DNA of 64,000 bases from the NCBI RefSeq assembly GCF_016406325.1, contig NZ_CP066370.1, positions 558,001 to 622,000 of the forward strand. Reading direction: 5' to 3'. The notes below the pieces were generated by a model. The model made no database searches and was not told the DNA's origin. It saw only the letters and a list, made by a program, of their open reading frames with translations. Position 1 is the stretch's first letter. Every line of letters starts with the position of its first letter. Positions 1 through 11,608 of this stretch are shown piece by piece. The translations under genes were made by a program, and so were the position numbers. This stretch comes from Shewanella putrefaciens (GTDB lineage Bacteria; Pseudomonadota; Gammaproteobacteria; Enterobacterales; Shewanellaceae).

Positions 1-114
1 GCAATGAGTCATCAACATTTACCGCTTTATGGGGTGCAATTCCACCCGGAATCAATTTTAACTGAGCAAGGACTTGATCTTTTAGCAAACTTTTTATCTT
101 TATCCCCAAGTTAA
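1..114 (+). CDS. pabA: Glutamine amidotransferase subunit, 3' end (aminodeoxychorismate synthase component II / anthranilate synthase II)
   Basis: Only the last 37 codons are present; the gene enters from the left edge in frame 1. The visible tail contains GVQFHPES, the signature around the catalytic His/Glu of class I (triad) glutamine amidotransferases, which release ammonia from glutamine for a partner synthase. The short tail after that motif is typical of TrpG/PabA-type subunits. In E. coli pabA lies just upstream of argD, and an argD/astC homologue lies about 5 kb downstream here, so PabA (folate branch) is preferred over TrpG. This is a context inference; the sequence alone does not separate the two. 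Confidence 0.75.
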   Translation, partial: AMSHQHLPLYGVQFHPESILTEQGLDLLANFLSLSPS

Positions 115-280
115 AGTCGTTTTTATTCACTCTTTTATCATTCTCTGTTACAAGATTTATCCCTCCTTTTGCGTCAATTTAGTCGCTAAATATGATATAA
201 GTGCCGCAAAACTACGCTAAACAGACAAGATAGACAGATCATACTTTGGCTGTTGCGATAACAATAAAAAGGAAGGATAA

Positions 281-2761
281 ATGAAAAGCGTAATCCGAAG
301 TTTGGGATTTAGTGCACTTACCGTTGCGGTGTTAGCGGGTTGTGCCGCAACATCGACAGAAACGTCAATCCCTACATCATTGCCGCAGGTGTTCCAAGTC
401 CCATTGGCGCAACCTCCGCAGGTTTCAGAGGCCCTTACGCTTAATCAAATTATGGCGAATCCCGATTGGATGGGGATTTTCGCTAAAGAAGCTTATTGGA
501 GTGATGATAGTCAAAGTGTATTTTTTGCCCGTCAAGCCAGTGGTGCACCTTTGCGGAGTTATTATCAGCAAGGTATTGATGATAGTAGTGCGCTTGAGTT
601 AGCTATCGATAAGCTGCATACCGCTGATCAGCAATTTGGGGTCATAGATCCCACGCAGTCTTATAAAGCCTACCTCTATCAAGGCAATATTTTTGTTAAG
701 CAGTTAAGTACAGGGAAGATCACCCAATTGACTCGCCAACGCACTGCGATTGATGGTGTACGTTATTTGAATAATGGCGACATTGCATACTGGCAGGGGG
801 ATAATGTTTTCCAAATTCATCAAGAGACAGGGTTAATTGAGCAGCTTGCCGAAATCAAAATGGCAAAAGCGCCAGAAGGGGTAAAAGAGCCTAATACTTA
901 TTTGGCTAAACAGCAGTACAGATTAATTCAATATGTGGCACTGCAACAGGAAAACGCCAAAGCTAAGGCGAAGTTCAATGATGATTTGCAGAAAAACGAT
1001 CCGACGCTTGCGGCCAGTACTTGGTATTTAGGCGATAGTGAGGTGGTTTCTGAGCTTAGCCTGTCTCCTGATGGCCGTTATATTTTAGTGGCGTTAACCG
1101 ATAAAAATTATAACGGCCGTAATGAGCATGACATCATGCCTAATTATCTTGGTGCCAAAGGATATATCGATCCTGTGCCTGTGCGCGCTCGTGTAGCTGA
1201 AGATGCTCCACCTGGGCAACGCTTTGTATTACTTGACCTAACCCTGCACAAACAAATCAATATCACCATTGAAGGCCTAACAGGATTCGATGAGGATGTA
1301 CTGGCAAAGGTTAAAACTGAGAATGCCAAGGCTAAAGGCGAAACTTATCAAAGCACTTTCGCACCACGTAAAATTCAGTTAATGCAGGATTGGGGTTGGA
1401 CACAAAGTGCGATTCAGTGGCATGAGTCCGGCGCTAAAGTCGCCCTCATGTTGGAAGCCACAGATAATAAAGATCGCTGGATAGCCAGTGTTGACCTCTC
1501 AAAGGGGAAGTTTATTACTGAACATCGCCTCCATGATGATGCTTGGGTGAACTATGACTATAACCAGTTCGGTTGGGTGCCAGGGACAGATACGCTTTAC
1601 TATCTGTCGGAAGAAACAGGTTATTCGCAACTTTACATTAAATCATTAGGCGAAAAGCCACGTGCGTTAACCCAAGGTAAGTTTGTGGTAAGTGATATCA
1701 CGCTATCACCGGATGCAAGTTTTATTTATTACAAAGCAAATCAAAATCATCCAGGTATTTATAATGTTCACCGCGTAAATATATCCACGGGTAAAAATGA
1801 GCAATTAACTCAGTGGGATGGTAATTTAGATTACAGCTTAAGCCCTGATGGAACTAAGCTGTTGCTCAATGCCTCACGCCGTACACAACCGAATGAGCTC
1901 TATATTCAATCTATTGGCGGCGAGTTAAAGCAACTAACTTCTTATACGAGTGATGCCTTTAAAAACTACCCATGGCAAGCGCCTGAAGTGGTGGCGGTGC
2001 CGTCAAATTACGGTGCAGGTGATATTTATGCTCGAGTCTATTTACCCCAAGGCTATGATAAATCCCGCGCTGAAAAGTACCCTGCGGTGATTTTTAACCA
2101 TGGTGCAGGTTATTTGCAAAATGCTGACTATGGCTTTAGCGGTTATTTCCGCGAGTTTATGTTCCATAACCTATTAACTCAACAAGGTTATGTGGTGATG
2201 GATATGGATTACCGCGGCTCTAAGGGTTACGGCCGTGATTGGCGTACTGCGATTTATCGCAATATGGGGCATCCCGAAGTAGAGGACTTAAAGGATGGTG
2301 TGACTTGGATGGGGAACCATGCCAATGTCGATACTCAACGTGTCGGTACTTATGGTGGCTCCTACGGTGGATTCTTAACCTTTATGTCGCTGTTTACCGC
2401 GCCAGATCTATTCCAAGCGGGCGCCGCACTGCGCCCTGTGGCAGATTGGGCACACTATAATGCTCCTTATACCTCGAACATTTTAAACACGCCTGATGTG
2501 GATCCTATTGCCTATGAGCGCAGTTCACCGATTGAACATGCCCAAGGATTAACTAAGCCATTGTTAATTATGAGTGGTGTGATGGACGATAACGTCTTCT
2601 TCCAAGACAGTGTTCGCATGGTGCAGCGCCTGATTGAACTGGAAAAGCCGATGTTTGAAATGGCAATTTATCCTGTTGAGCCACACGGTTTTCGTCAGCC
2701 ATCGAGTTGGTTAGATGAATATCGTCGTATCTATAAGCTATTTGAACAAGAACTCAAATAA
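281..2761 (+). CDS. S9 family prolyl oligopeptidase, lipoprotein
   Basis: An 826-residue serine peptidase of the prolyl oligopeptidase/dipeptidyl peptidase IV family. The N-terminus is a lipoprotein signal with lipobox LAGC (Cys21), so the enzyme is predicted to be lipid-anchored on the periplasmic side or in the outer membrane. Residues from about 50 to 560 are the beta-propeller-like region with repeated SPDG-type turns. The C-terminal alpha/beta hydrolase carries nucleophile motif GGSYGG (Ser694), acid MDDNV (Asp769) and His802 in EPHGF. The start follows a strong aaggaagg ribosome site. It probably trims peptides for nutrition. It appears monocistronic, with a terminator directly downstream; a second S9 peptidase lies at 50028. 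Confidence 0.9.
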   Translation: MKSVIRSLGFSALTVAVLAGCAATSTETSIPTSLPQVFQVPLAQPPQVSEALTLNQIMANPDWMGIFAKEAYWSDDSQSVFFARQASGAPLRSYYQQGIDDSSALELAIDKLHTADQQFGVIDPTQSYKAYLYQGNIFVKQLSTGKITQLTRQRTAIDGVRYLNNGDIAYWQGDNVFQIHQETGLIEQLAEIKMAKAPEGVKEPNTYLAKQQYRLIQYVALQQENAKAKAKFNDDLQKNDPTLAASTWYLGDSEVVSELSLSPDGRYILVALTDKNYNGRNEHDIMPNYLGAKGYIDPVPVRARVAEDAPPGQRFVLLDLTLHKQINITIEGLTGFDEDVLAKVKTENAKAKGETYQSTFAPRKIQLMQDWGWTQSAIQWHESGAKVALMLEATDNKDRWIASVDLSKGKFITEHRLHDDAWVNYDYNQFGWVPGTDTLYYLSEETGYSQLYIKSLGEKPRALTQGKFVVSDITLSPDASFIYYKANQNHPGIYNVHRVNISTGKNEQLTQWDGNLDYSLSPDGTKLLLNASRRTQPNELYIQSIGGELKQLTSYTSDAFKNYPWQAPEVVAVPSNYGAGDIYARVYLPQGYDKSRAEKYPAVIFNHGAGYLQNADYGFSGYFREFMFHNLLTQQGYVVMDMDYRGSKGYGRDWRTAIYRNMGHPEVEDLKDGVTWMGNHANVDTQRVGTYGGSYGGFLTFMSLFTAPDLFQAGAALRPVADWAHYNAPYTSNILNTPDVDPIAYERSSPIEHAQGLTKPLLIMSGVMDDNVFFQDSVRMVQRLIELEKPMFEMAIYPVEPHGFRQPSSWLDEYRRIYKLFEQELK

Positions 2762-2780
2762 GCGCGTTTAGCGTTTTACA

Positions 2781-2806
2781 AAGGCCTCTTTAAGAGGCCT
2801 TTTTTA
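2781..2806 (+). terminator. Rho-independent terminator of the S9 peptidase gene
   Basis: An 8-bp perfect stem (aaggcctc / gaggcctt) with a 5-nt loop is followed by a T run, 20 nt after the stop codon of the upstream peptidase gene. Confidence 0.9.
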
Positions 2807-2948
2807 TGTTTAAGTTAGTAAATTTGAGAGGTACTAAGCAGCAGGGTTTGTTTATTGCTAAGATTGAGTGTATGTGCTGAAATTATAATGTTTTTTAGGA
2901 TTTTAGAATATTGACGTCACAGGCATGGCTTAATAGGACAGATGAATA

Positions 2949-4094
2949 GTGGCGATTTCGGTAGCGGGTGGCGTAAGGCCTGGCAAAATTATAGAGATAG
3001 AGCATAGGCTCTATCAGCAATTAATCCTCGGCAAACAAAAGGCGAGTCCAACACTATTGGATGAACTTGATAGGGAGCTTGAGGCCGATGCGAATAAGTT
3101 GGATATTGAACGCGAAGCCATTTTGGCGCGTATGATGAAACAGCTCCAAGCCCGAGAAGTTTTTGAAGCGGTGTCGAAACAATTAACTGCAACCGTTAAT
3201 AACGCCATTGAGCATCAATTAGCCTCCCCTGAATTGGTTTTGGTGCAGGCTGATATCAATGAGTCCCAAATTTTATTGTTAGAACTCCTACTTGCAAAAA
3301 ACCTTGATGCCACTCGATTACGACCGCTCATCAGTAATCTAAGTTGGTTATGTCGCGATTTAACCAATATGGTCAACAGTCCCGCCTTTCGTGCCCATCG
3401 ACCTCAGGGGGCTGATGTGCATGTCACTGATATCAAATTAGTGATGAGTTACATTGGAATAGAGAACCTTCGCACAATTATTCCCTATTTTTGTTTACGT
3501 AACTGGTTACCTAGCGGCAATGCTAAATTGCTGTGGACTACCCGTAAACTTTGGCGCTACAGCATTATCAGCGGTATTGCAGCCAATGCACTGGCTAAGC
3601 TTCACAATACTGACTCAGCACTGGTTTATAGTAGTGCTCTGTTAAACCAGTTAGGCACGTCGGTTGTATTGAGTTTAAGTGCTCGCTTATTCGATAAAAC
3701 ATGGGGAACTTGGATACGGGAAGCCAGTAGCAGCCGCGATAAAGAAGTATACGATGCTGTGATAGCAACAGAATTCCCAGCTAAAGTGGTTTTTGAACAA
3801 GTGTTAAATCATGGGCTGAAACTTAATTGGCAATTATTAACACTACTTGAGTTTGAACATAGTCCATTAACTTTGTTATTAAAGGAACTTGATCAAACCT
3901 TAAGTTATCGTGAGCTCTCACCTCAAGCCGCGATTGTCGCACGGGCTAATTGTTATGCTAAGGTGGTGTTACTTGAAGAGATGCGCCATATTGAGCCGCA
4001 AGAAAAGCGTTTAATGTTCGATTATTACGAGTTAACAGAGCAAGAAGTGCTGCGTTTAAAAGCACAAAATTATCGAAAGTTAGATTTGCTATAA
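2949..4094 (+). CDS. HDOD domain signalling protein
   Basis: A 381-residue cytoplasmic protein with no signal peptide. The segment from about residue 85 to 290 matches the HDOD (HD-related output) domain: a helical region with RLRPLISNLSWLCRDL, MVNSPAF and a LLNQLGTSVVL core where true HD enzymes carry metal-binding His-Asp pairs. HDOD proteins act in signalling, often in c-di-GMP or chemotaxis-linked regulation, and are not thought to be phosphohydrolases. The start chosen is a GTG preceded by aggac at 8-nt spacing; an ATG at 2942 is out of frame. The next gene begins 47 bp downstream, so the two may be co-transcribed. The partner or target cannot be told from the sequence. Confidence 0.75.
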   Translation: MAISVAGGVRPGKIIEIEHRLYQQLILGKQKASPTLLDELDRELEADANKLDIEREAILARMMKQLQAREVFEAVSKQLTATVNNAIEHQLASPELVLVQADINESQILLLELLLAKNLDATRLRPLISNLSWLCRDLTNMVNSPAFRAHRPQGADVHVTDIKLVMSYIGIENLRTIIPYFCLRNWLPSGNAKLLWTTRKLWRYSIISGIAANALAKLHNTDSALVYSSALLNQLGTSVVLSLSARLFDKTWGTWIREASSSRDKEVYDAVIATEFPAKVVFEQVLNHGLKLNWQLLTLLEFEHSPLTLLLKELDQTLSYRELSPQAAIVARANCYAKVVLLEEMRHIEPQEKRLMFDYYELTEQEVLRLKAQNYRKLDLL

Positions 4095-4141
4095 TCGATG
4101 CCCTTTTATCAGTGTCGATATGGCGCTGATGTGGAGGGAAG

Positions 4142-5053
4142 ATGTCAAGCTGGCAATCATCTGTATTAAACACTATTTTATCCTACGTTGCCCGCCCATC
4201 CATCAGCCGAGGCAAGGCAAAAGTCCCCTTAGCACAAGTGCGTGAAAAGCTTATTGAGCTGGATAAGCGCTGGATCCCCTGGCCCGATAAATTAGTCAGT
4301 GCCACCATTCCGCTTAGGCATTCAAATCTATTGCACTATGTGCATCTGACTAAATCACCTCTATTAGGAAATCTCTTTTATGTTCGTGGTGGCGGTTTTT
4401 GCTTTAAAACCCCCCATGCCCATGCAAGGCTTGTTGCAGATATCGGTCGGCGTTGTCAGTTAGATATCTATATTCCCGATTATCGTCTTGCTCCCGAATA
4501 TCCTTTTCCCGCGCCCTGTGATGATGTGATGGAGGCGTATTTACGCTTAATCGACTTGAAAGGTGCAAATAATTTGGTACTGATGGGGGATTCTGCGGGA
4601 GGTAATTTAGCCTTAAGTTTATTGCTCGAACTTAAGCGTCTTCATTTACCGCTTCCCCAAGCCTGCGTACTCTTATCGCCAGCATTAGATTTGGCGATAA
4701 CGGGGGACACTGAGCTTATTCTTGGTGCAGATGATCCTTTTTTTACCATAGAGTCATTGCTGCGTTTACGGGGAGCTTATCTTGCAGGCGCAGATCCTAT
4801 GTCTGCAAGAGTTTCTCCTTTACAAGGGAACTTGGCAGGTCTGCCGCCGCTCTTAGTGATCGCGGGTACTCGGGAGTTGCTATTACAGGATTCAGAACGG
4901 TTAGTGACTCAAATTAAAGCGAGTGGTGGGGAGATCCAAGGCATATTCTATCCCAATATGCCTCACGTATTTCCTATGTTTGACTTGTTACCTGAGGCCC
5001 TCGAGGCGAGGGAGAAAATCAGTCACTTTGTGCTTTCACATTTGATTCGTTAA
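4142..5053 (+). CDS. Alpha/beta hydrolase, hormone-sensitive-lipase (family IV) type
   Basis: A 303-residue predicted cytoplasmic esterase. Visible family features are an oxyanion-hole segment VRGGGF (about residue 80), YRLAPEYPFPAP (about 120), nucleophile motif GDSAGGN (about 150), an acid in RELLLQDSERL and a catalytic His in MPHVFPMF. This order is that of the bacterial HSL/family IV esterases. The usual HGGG oxyanion motif has Arg in place of His. A gaggga ribosome site sits just before the ATG. The natural substrate is unknown; such enzymes hydrolyse short-chain acyl esters. It follows the HDOD gene by 47 bp and precedes the regulated astC promoter region. Confidence 0.8.
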   Translation: MSSWQSSVLNTILSYVARPSISRGKAKVPLAQVREKLIELDKRWIPWPDKLVSATIPLRHSNLLHYVHLTKSPLLGNLFYVRGGGFCFKTPHAHARLVADIGRRCQLDIYIPDYRLAPEYPFPAPCDDVMEAYLRLIDLKGANNLVLMGDSAGGNLALSLLLELKRLHLPLPQACVLLSPALDLAITGDTELILGADDPFFTIESLLRLRGAYLAGADPMSARVSPLQGNLAGLPPLLVIAGTRELLLQDSERLVTQIKASGGEIQGIFYPNMPHVFPMFDLLPEALEAREKISHFVLSHLIR

Positions 5054-6579
<1,526 letters not shown>

Positions 6580-6586
6580 ATGACCT

Positions 6587-6619
6587 AAGGAGTGCTGAAT
6601 TTATTCGCACTCCTTTTTT
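6587..6619 (+). terminator. Intrinsic terminator between astC and astA
   Basis: A 9-bp perfect stem (aaggagtgc / gcactcctt) with an 11-nt loop and a T tract lies 8 nt after the astC stop codon. It would end or attenuate transcription between astC and astA. Confidence 0.85.
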
Positions 6620-6705
6620 GTCAGGGAATGCTTGTGTGCATCACTACCTGTCTTATTTAGATAGGAGCCTTGGTGCGCTGCAAGCCAAAGTGAGGAGACA
6701 CTAAG

Positions 6706-7725
6706 ATGTTAATCATACGTCCTATTCAGGCTGGTGATTTTGAGGCTTTATATCAAATTGCCGAAGAGTCTGGCCATGGTTTTACGTCATTACCTGTGAA
6801 TGCCGATTTGCTCAAACATAAAATTGCGAGAGCAGAAGCCTCATTCGTCAAACCTGTAGAGACTCCCTTCGATGAAGGCTATCTGATGGTATTGGAAGAT
6901 ACCGATACCCGCGCAGTGGTCGGCACTTGTGCCATTGAGGCCGCTGTCGGAATGGAAGATGCTTTTTACCATTATCGACTCGGCACCGAAGTTTATCATT
7001 CTGAACAAATCGACGTGCGTAATGAGGTTGAAACCTTAACCCTTTGCCACGATTACACTGGCGCCGCCGAATTATGTACATTGTTTTTACGTGAAGCCTA
7101 TCGTAAAGGTAATAATGGCCGCATGTTATCCCGTAGTCGCTTTTTGTTTTTGGCCCAACATGCGAAACGTTTTGGTGAAACAGTGATCGCCGAAATGCGT
7201 GGTGTGAGCGACGCTAATGGTCATTCTCCCTTTTATGGTTGGCTGCAAAAGCATTTCTTAGGCATTGATTTTGTTCAGGCAGATTATCTTTCTGGTTTGG
7301 GTAAAAAGGCATTTATGGCTGAAATGATGCCACGAAATCCGGTTTATGTGTGTTTACTACCGGAAGAAGCACAAAAGGTGATAGGCGAAGTGCATACCAA
7401 CACCCGTCCCGCATTGAGTCTGCTACAAGCAGAAGGTTTTAGATGCCGCGGTTATGTGGATATTTTCGATGGTGGCCCAACGGTTGAGTGTCGTTTATCC
7501 GATATTCGCGCAGTCCGAGAAAGTCGGCTATTGACCATAGATATAGGTGATATGGTCGAGGCGAGTAGCCAATTCATTATCTCCAATACCCAATTAGCCA
7601 ACTACCGTGCAACAGCGGCATATTTAGCGGTGGATGATAAATCCGAACACATAGTAATTAGCCCTGAACTCGCAGCGGGTTTGTTGCTCGCTAAAGGCGA
7701 TCAAATCCGTATTTTGGCAATGTAG
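6706..7725 (+). CDS. astA: Arginine N-succinyltransferase
   Basis: A 339-residue protein matching AstA over its full usual length. It begins with the family's [22 protein letters not shown] block and contains GHGFTSLP and the Arg/Ser-rich [16 protein letters not shown] segment. AstA transfers a succinyl group from succinyl-CoA to the alpha-amino group of arginine, the first step of the ammonia-producing arginine succinyltransferase pathway, in the cytoplasm. A gtgaggag ribosome site precedes the ATG. The gene lies 126 bp after astC, behind a terminator, and 10 bp before astD, so astA-astD form the tighter unit. Confidence 0.95.
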   Translation: MLIIRPIQAGDFEALYQIAEESGHGFTSLPVNADLLKHKIARAEASFVKPVETPFDEGYLMVLEDTDTRAVVGTCAIEAAVGMEDAFYHYRLGTEVYHSEQIDVRNEVETLTLCHDYTGAAELCTLFLREAYRKGNNGRMLSRSRFLFLAQHAKRFGETVIAEMRGVSDANGHSPFYGWLQKHFLGIDFVQADYLSGLGKKAFMAEMMPRNPVYVCLLPEEAQKVIGEVHTNTRPALSLLQAEGFRCRGYVDIFDGGPTVECRLSDIRAVRESRLLTIDIGDMVEASSQFIISNTQLANYRATAAYLAVDDKSEHIVISPELAAGLLLAKGDQIRILAM

Positions 7726-7735
7726 GAATAAACAC

Positions 7736-9196
7736 ATGACACATTATATTCAAGGCCAATGGCATACTGGTAACGGTCATGACGTGACCTCAATCAATCC
7801 TGCCAATGGTGAAACTATTTGGTGCGGAAAAACAGCTACCGCAGAGCAGGTTAATGCCGCGGTTGAGGCTGCGCGCGCTGCACAATTTGATTGGTTTATG
7901 TTAGGTTTTGACGCGCGTTTAGCCATAGTTGAAGCGTATCGCAGCCAACTCGAAGCCAATAAAGCGGAACTGGCTGAAACGATTGCCCAAGAAACCGGTA
8001 AACCTCAGTGGGAAACGGCAACCGAAGTCGGCGCCATGATAGGTAAGATTGCGCTATCGGCAGCGGCCTACAATAAACGTACTGGCACTGAAGCGAACGA
8101 TACTCCGGCAGGGCGTGCGGTTATTCGCCATAAACCCCATGGTGTGGTGGCCGTATTTGGACCTTATAATTTCCCCGGTCATCTGCCTAATGGTCATATA
8201 GTGCCTGCGTTACTTGCTGGGAATACCGTGGTGTTTAAGCCATCTGAACTCACGCCTAAAGTCGCTGAGTTAATGGTCACGCTTTGGGATAAAGCGGGTT
8301 TACCTGCGGGGGTTATCAACTTAGTTCAAGGCGAGGTGGATACAGGTAAAGCGTTAGCCTCACATCCTCAGATCGATGGTTTGTTTTTTACGGGCAGTTC
8401 ACGTACAGGACACCTATTACACCAACAATATGCGGGTCATCCTGGCAAAATTTTAGCACTTGAGATGGGTGGTAATAATCCACTGATCATCAAAGGGGTA
8501 CAGGATATTAAGGCTGCAGTGCACGATATTCTGCAGTCGGCTTATATCTCATCTGGCCAACGCTGCACTTGTGCACGCCGTTTATACGTTGAGCAAGGCG
8601 AGCAGGGTGATGCCCTGATTGCCCTGTTAGTCGATGCGGTTAAACAGATTAAAGTCGGCCCTTGGAATGCGCAGCCACAGCCATTTATGGGCTCAATGAT
8701 TTCAGAAACTGCCGCCAAAGGTATGGTTGCGGCGCAAGCCAATCTACTCGATTTAGGCGGTAAAGTGCTCGTTGAATTAACGCATTTACAAGCAGGAACG
8801 GGCTTAGTCTCTCCTGGCCTTATCGATGTAACGGCAATTGATGTATTGCCGGATGAAGAATACTTTGGGCCTCTATTGCAGTTGGTGCGCTATGGCGATT
8901 TCGATCAGGCGATCAAATTGGCTAACCAAACGCGTTATGGTTTGTCTGCGGGATTACTTGCCGATAGCCGTGAAGATTATGATTATTTCCTCGCGCGTAT
9001 TCGTGCAGGCATTGTTAACTGGAACAAACAAATCACAGGTGCATCGGGCGCGGCGCCTTTTGGTGGCGTAGGCGCTTCGGGTAACCACAGAGCGAGTGCT
9101 TTCTATGCCGCTGATTACTGTGCTTACCCCGTTGCTTCGGTCGAGGCTGATGCCGTGAGTTTACCCGCGACACTAAGCCCAGGTTTGAGCTTGTAA
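7736..9196 (+). CDS. astD: N-succinylglutamate 5-semialdehyde dehydrogenase
   Basis: A 486-residue NAD(P)-dependent aldehyde dehydrogenase. ALDH signatures are present: cofactor-site [22 protein letters not shown], catalytic Glu in LEMGGNNP (about residue 243) and catalytic Cys277 in [10 protein letters not shown]. AstD oxidises succinylglutamate semialdehyde to succinylglutamate in the arginine succinyltransferase pathway. It starts 10 bp after astA with a taggaat ribosome site, so the two are almost certainly co-transcribed. astB (dihydrolase) and astE (desuccinylase) are not in this window and must lie elsewhere. Confidence 0.95.
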   Translation: MTHYIQGQWHTGNGHDVTSINPANGETIWCGKTATAEQVNAAVEAARAAQFDWFMLGFDARLAIVEAYRSQLEANKAELAETIAQETGKPQWETATEVGAMIGKIALSAAAYNKRTGTEANDTPAGRAVIRHKPHGVVAVFGPYNFPGHLPNGHIVPALLAGNTVVFKPSELTPKVAELMVTLWDKAGLPAGVINLVQGEVDTGKALASHPQIDGLFFTGSSRTGHLLHQQYAGHPGKILALEMGGNNPLIIKGVQDIKAAVHDILQSAYISSGQRCTCARRLYVEQGEQGDALIALLVDAVKQIKVGPWNAQPQPFMGSMISETAAKGMVAAQANLLDLGGKVLVELTHLQAGTGLVSPGLIDVTAIDVLPDEEYFGPLLQLVRYGDFDQAIKLANQTRYGLSAGLLADSREDYDYFLARIRAGIVNWNKQITGASGAAPFGGVGASGNHRASAFYAADYCAYPVASVEADAVSLPATLSPGLSL

Positions 9197-9231
9197 GCGG
9201 GTAGAGATTTGACTTTTATGTGGTAAAGAGG

Positions 9232-9257
9232 AGGAAGGATGAATGTTCTTCCTTTTT
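9232..9257 (+). terminator. Probable terminator after astD
   Basis: A 6-bp stem (aggaag / cttcct) with a 10-nt loop and five T residues follows astD by about 35 nt. It is modest in strength. Confidence 0.5.
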
Positions 9258-9391
9258 AATAACAAGCAGTAACGTGACTTGAGTTTCTACTGTGGGTATG
9301 TGTGACGCTGCAACAGTGGCATCTAGGTCGTTACATTTAGTGTTTGCGGCACAATAACAGCAATAACCGCAGCACAATAAAAGGAGTTTTT

Positions 9392-10195
9392 ATGCATACT
9401 GACATCAACGCCTTATTTGCCGCCCTGTGGCAAGACTATATTCAAATGACCCCTTCTGCGGCAAAAGTGCACGCGCTGCTGGGCCATGGTAAACCGATTA
9501 TCAACGACCATATCGCCCTACGCACTTTTAATATCGCTAAAGTGAATTTGGATGTGCTGGCTAAGCATTTCACATCATTAGGCTATGTTGCTTGTGGTGA
9601 TTATAAGTTCGAGCAGAAAAAACTGGTGGCTAAGCATTTTGAACATCCAGACTCGACTCAGCCTAAAGTGTTTATCTCTGAGTTGTTGGTTGAAGAATTT
9701 AGCCCTGCGCTACAAGCGACCATTCAAGGTTTAATCGCCCAAGTGGATGTCGCCGCGACAACGGCGGATAATTTTATCTACTCAGGCCGCCATTGGTCAT
9801 TGGATTCTCAAACCTATCAGGATTTATTAGCCGAGAGTGAATATGCTGCTTGGGTAGCCGCTTTTGGTTATCGTGCAAACCATTTTACTGTGTCTATCAA
9901 TCACCTCGATGGTTTTGATACCTTAGAGTCAGTGAATAATGCATTGAAACAAGCGGGCTTTGTGCTCAATAGTTCTGGTGGTGAGATTAAAGGTTCGCCA
10001 GAGGTGTTGTTAGAGCAATCCTCGACCATGGCCGATAAAATTGGCGTTGAATTTACTAATGCGACAGTAGAAATCCCAAGTTGTTTCTACGAGTTTGCCC
10101 TGCGTTATCCTATGGCAAATGGCGAGCTTTACACGGGCTTTGTAGCGGCGTCTGCCGACAAGATTTTTGAAAGTACCAACGTGAATAAAGCTTAA
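9392..10195 (+). CDS. DUF1338 family VOC-fold enzyme (2-oxoadipate dioxygenase/decarboxylase-related)
   Basis: A 267-residue protein matching the DUF1338 family, a VOC-superfamily group whose characterised member HglS is a ferrous-iron 2-oxoadipate dioxygenase/decarboxylase making D-2-hydroxyglutarate in lysine catabolism. Candidate metal ligands are His in NDHIALRTF (about residue 50), His in NHFTVSINHLDG and Glu in CFYEFALRY. The ATG at 9392 has an ideal aaggag site; an in-frame upstream extension to 9344 lacks one and is rejected. The gene sits behind astC-astA-astD but after its own spacer, so a role in amino-acid breakdown is a context inference. The substrate is not proven. Confidence 0.75.
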   Translation: MHTDINALFAALWQDYIQMTPSAAKVHALLGHGKPIINDHIALRTFNIAKVNLDVLAKHFTSLGYVACGDYKFEQKKLVAKHFEHPDSTQPKVFISELLVEEFSPALQATIQGLIAQVDVAATTADNFIYSGRHWSLDSQTYQDLLAESEYAAWVAAFGYRANHFTVSINHLDGFDTLESVNNALKQAGFVLNSSGGEIKGSPEVLLEQSSTMADKIGVEFTNATVEIPSCFYEFALRYPMANGELYTGFVAASADKIFESTNVNKA

Positions 10196-10230
10196 CTTCA
10201 TCAGAGCCTAATCTCGCTTTGAGTATAAAA

Positions 10231-10256
10231 AACGCCATCGATTCGATGGCGTTTTT
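10231..10256 (+). terminator. Bidirectional terminator between DUF1338 gene and the two-component operon
   Basis: A 10-bp perfect stem (aacgccatcg / cgatggcgtt) with a 3-nt loop is flanked by an A run on the left and a T run on the right. It therefore serves the plus-strand DUF1338 gene and the convergent minus-strand histidine kinase gene. Confidence 0.92.
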
Positions 10257-10279
10257 TATGAATAGCTCAAGTAAGACAT

Positions 10280-11608
10280 CTAGCTAAAGGTCAGTTCGAT
10301 CCTCAGTCCACCTAAGCGAGTGCTGTGATCAAATCTAAGTTCAATCTCATATTGCTCGGCAATTTCTTTCACTATCGATAAACCTAAGCCGTGACCCATT
10401 ACAGCTTCATCTAATCTTGTTCCCCGCTGCGTGAGTTTATCTAGCTCATCATCAGCAACCCCAGGGCCATCATCATCGATACAAAGGCAGAGACGCTCTT
10501 GCTGACGTGATAGCTGAATACTCACTTGGTGCTTAGCCCACTTAAAGGCGTTGTCTAATAGGTTGCCTAGGAGCTCCATGCCATCCTCTCTGTGGATCGG
10601 CAGCCGTAGGATATTGGGATCGAGTTCAAAATTGCATTCGATGGACTTGTTGCGGTGGACCTTATTAAGGGTATTGGCTAGGCTGTGTAAATCCCTTGGG
10701 ATCACTAATTGCGCCGCAGGAAGCATGTCGCCTGTGATCCTTGCCGCCGCCAGTTTACGCTCGACCATCTTGTGAATCGAATCAAGTTGCTGCTGCAGGG
10801 CTATGGCGGTTTCAGGATCTTTAAGCCCAAGTGCTTCAACTTGTTGCTGCATCACCGCCAGTGGCGTTTTGAGCCCATGGCTCAAGTTACCTAAGTTATT
10901 GCGACTACGTTCAATTTGCTTGGCGGTGTATTCGAGTAGTTCATTATAGGTTTTTGCTAGTGGCCTTACTTCCGGGGGGATATTACTCAGTTCGAGAGCG
11001 TTGATCTCCCCTTGCTGTAAACGGGATAGCGCATCTTGGATTTGCCTAACGGGTTTAAAAGACTGACGTAGAATTAAAAAGATCCCCATGATCATCGCCA
11101 CTAGCATCGCTAGATTGACCCCAAGTTTAGTGCCATAAACTTCACTAAATACGCGTCTACCAATACTGAGATCCTGCGCCACTGTCAGGGTGGCTGTGAC
11201 ATTGGCGCTACTCGAATTTAATCCCAAGGATAACAGTTGCATATCATTGTTTTTTGGGCCTTTAGCTTGCCAAACTCGGGTTTGATTTGGGGCTAATGGT
11301 TCAATATCTAATTGCATGTCCCATAATGAACGTGAGCGAATCACTTCATTTGGCAGATTAAGCTGGAAATAGCGGCCCGAATAGGCAGGTTTATAAAAAC
11401 TGGAAAGCTGGCTTTGATCTATGCTGATATCACCATCATTGATATGGGTCGCCAGCATGATATGTTCAAGATCTTCTTCTAAACGATTGATAATCGAATC
11501 GTGAAAAGCTTGGCGCAACATGGACTCAAATAAGATAAGTCCAATCACTGTGCCCAGCACTATTAAGCCCGTTAACCATAAACTGAGCTTAGTGCGAATG
11601 GATATCAT
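10280..11608 (-). CDS. Sensor histidine kinase of PhoQ/QseC type
   Basis: A 442-residue membrane histidine kinase. One N-terminal transmembrane helix (about residues 8-28), a periplasmic sensor domain (30-160), a second helix (165-182), a HAMP-like linker, H-box NLSHGLKTPLAV with phospho-acceptor His244, N-box ELLGNLLDNAFKW, and G boxes CIDDDGPGV and GHGLGLSIV. The HGLKTPL H-box is of the PhoQ-like group. It overlaps the end of the response regulator gene by 4 bp and is transcribed after it. The stimulus is unknown; the upstream PepSY protein of the same operon may modulate it. Confidence 0.9.
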   Translation of the reverse strand: MISIRTKLSLWLTGLIVLGTVIGLILFESMLRQAFHDSIINRLEEDLEHIMLATHINDGDISIDQSQLSSFYKPAYSGRYFQLNLPNEVIRSRSLWDMQLDIEPLAPNQTRVWQAKGPKNNDMQLLSLGLNSSSANVTATLTVAQDLSIGRRVFSEVYGTKLGVNLAMLVAMIMGIFLILRQSFKPVRQIQDALSRLQQGEINALELSNIPPEVRPLAKTYNELLEYTAKQIERSRNNLGNLSHGLKTPLAVMQQQVEALGLKDPETAIALQQQLDSIHKMVERKLAAARITGDMLPAAQLVIPRDLHSLANTLNKVHRNKSIECNFELDPNILRLPIHREDGMELLGNLLDNAFKWAKHQVSIQLSRQQERLCLCIDDDGPGVADDELDKLTQRGTRLDEAVMGHGLGLSIVKEIAEQYEIELRFDHSTRLGGLRIELTFS

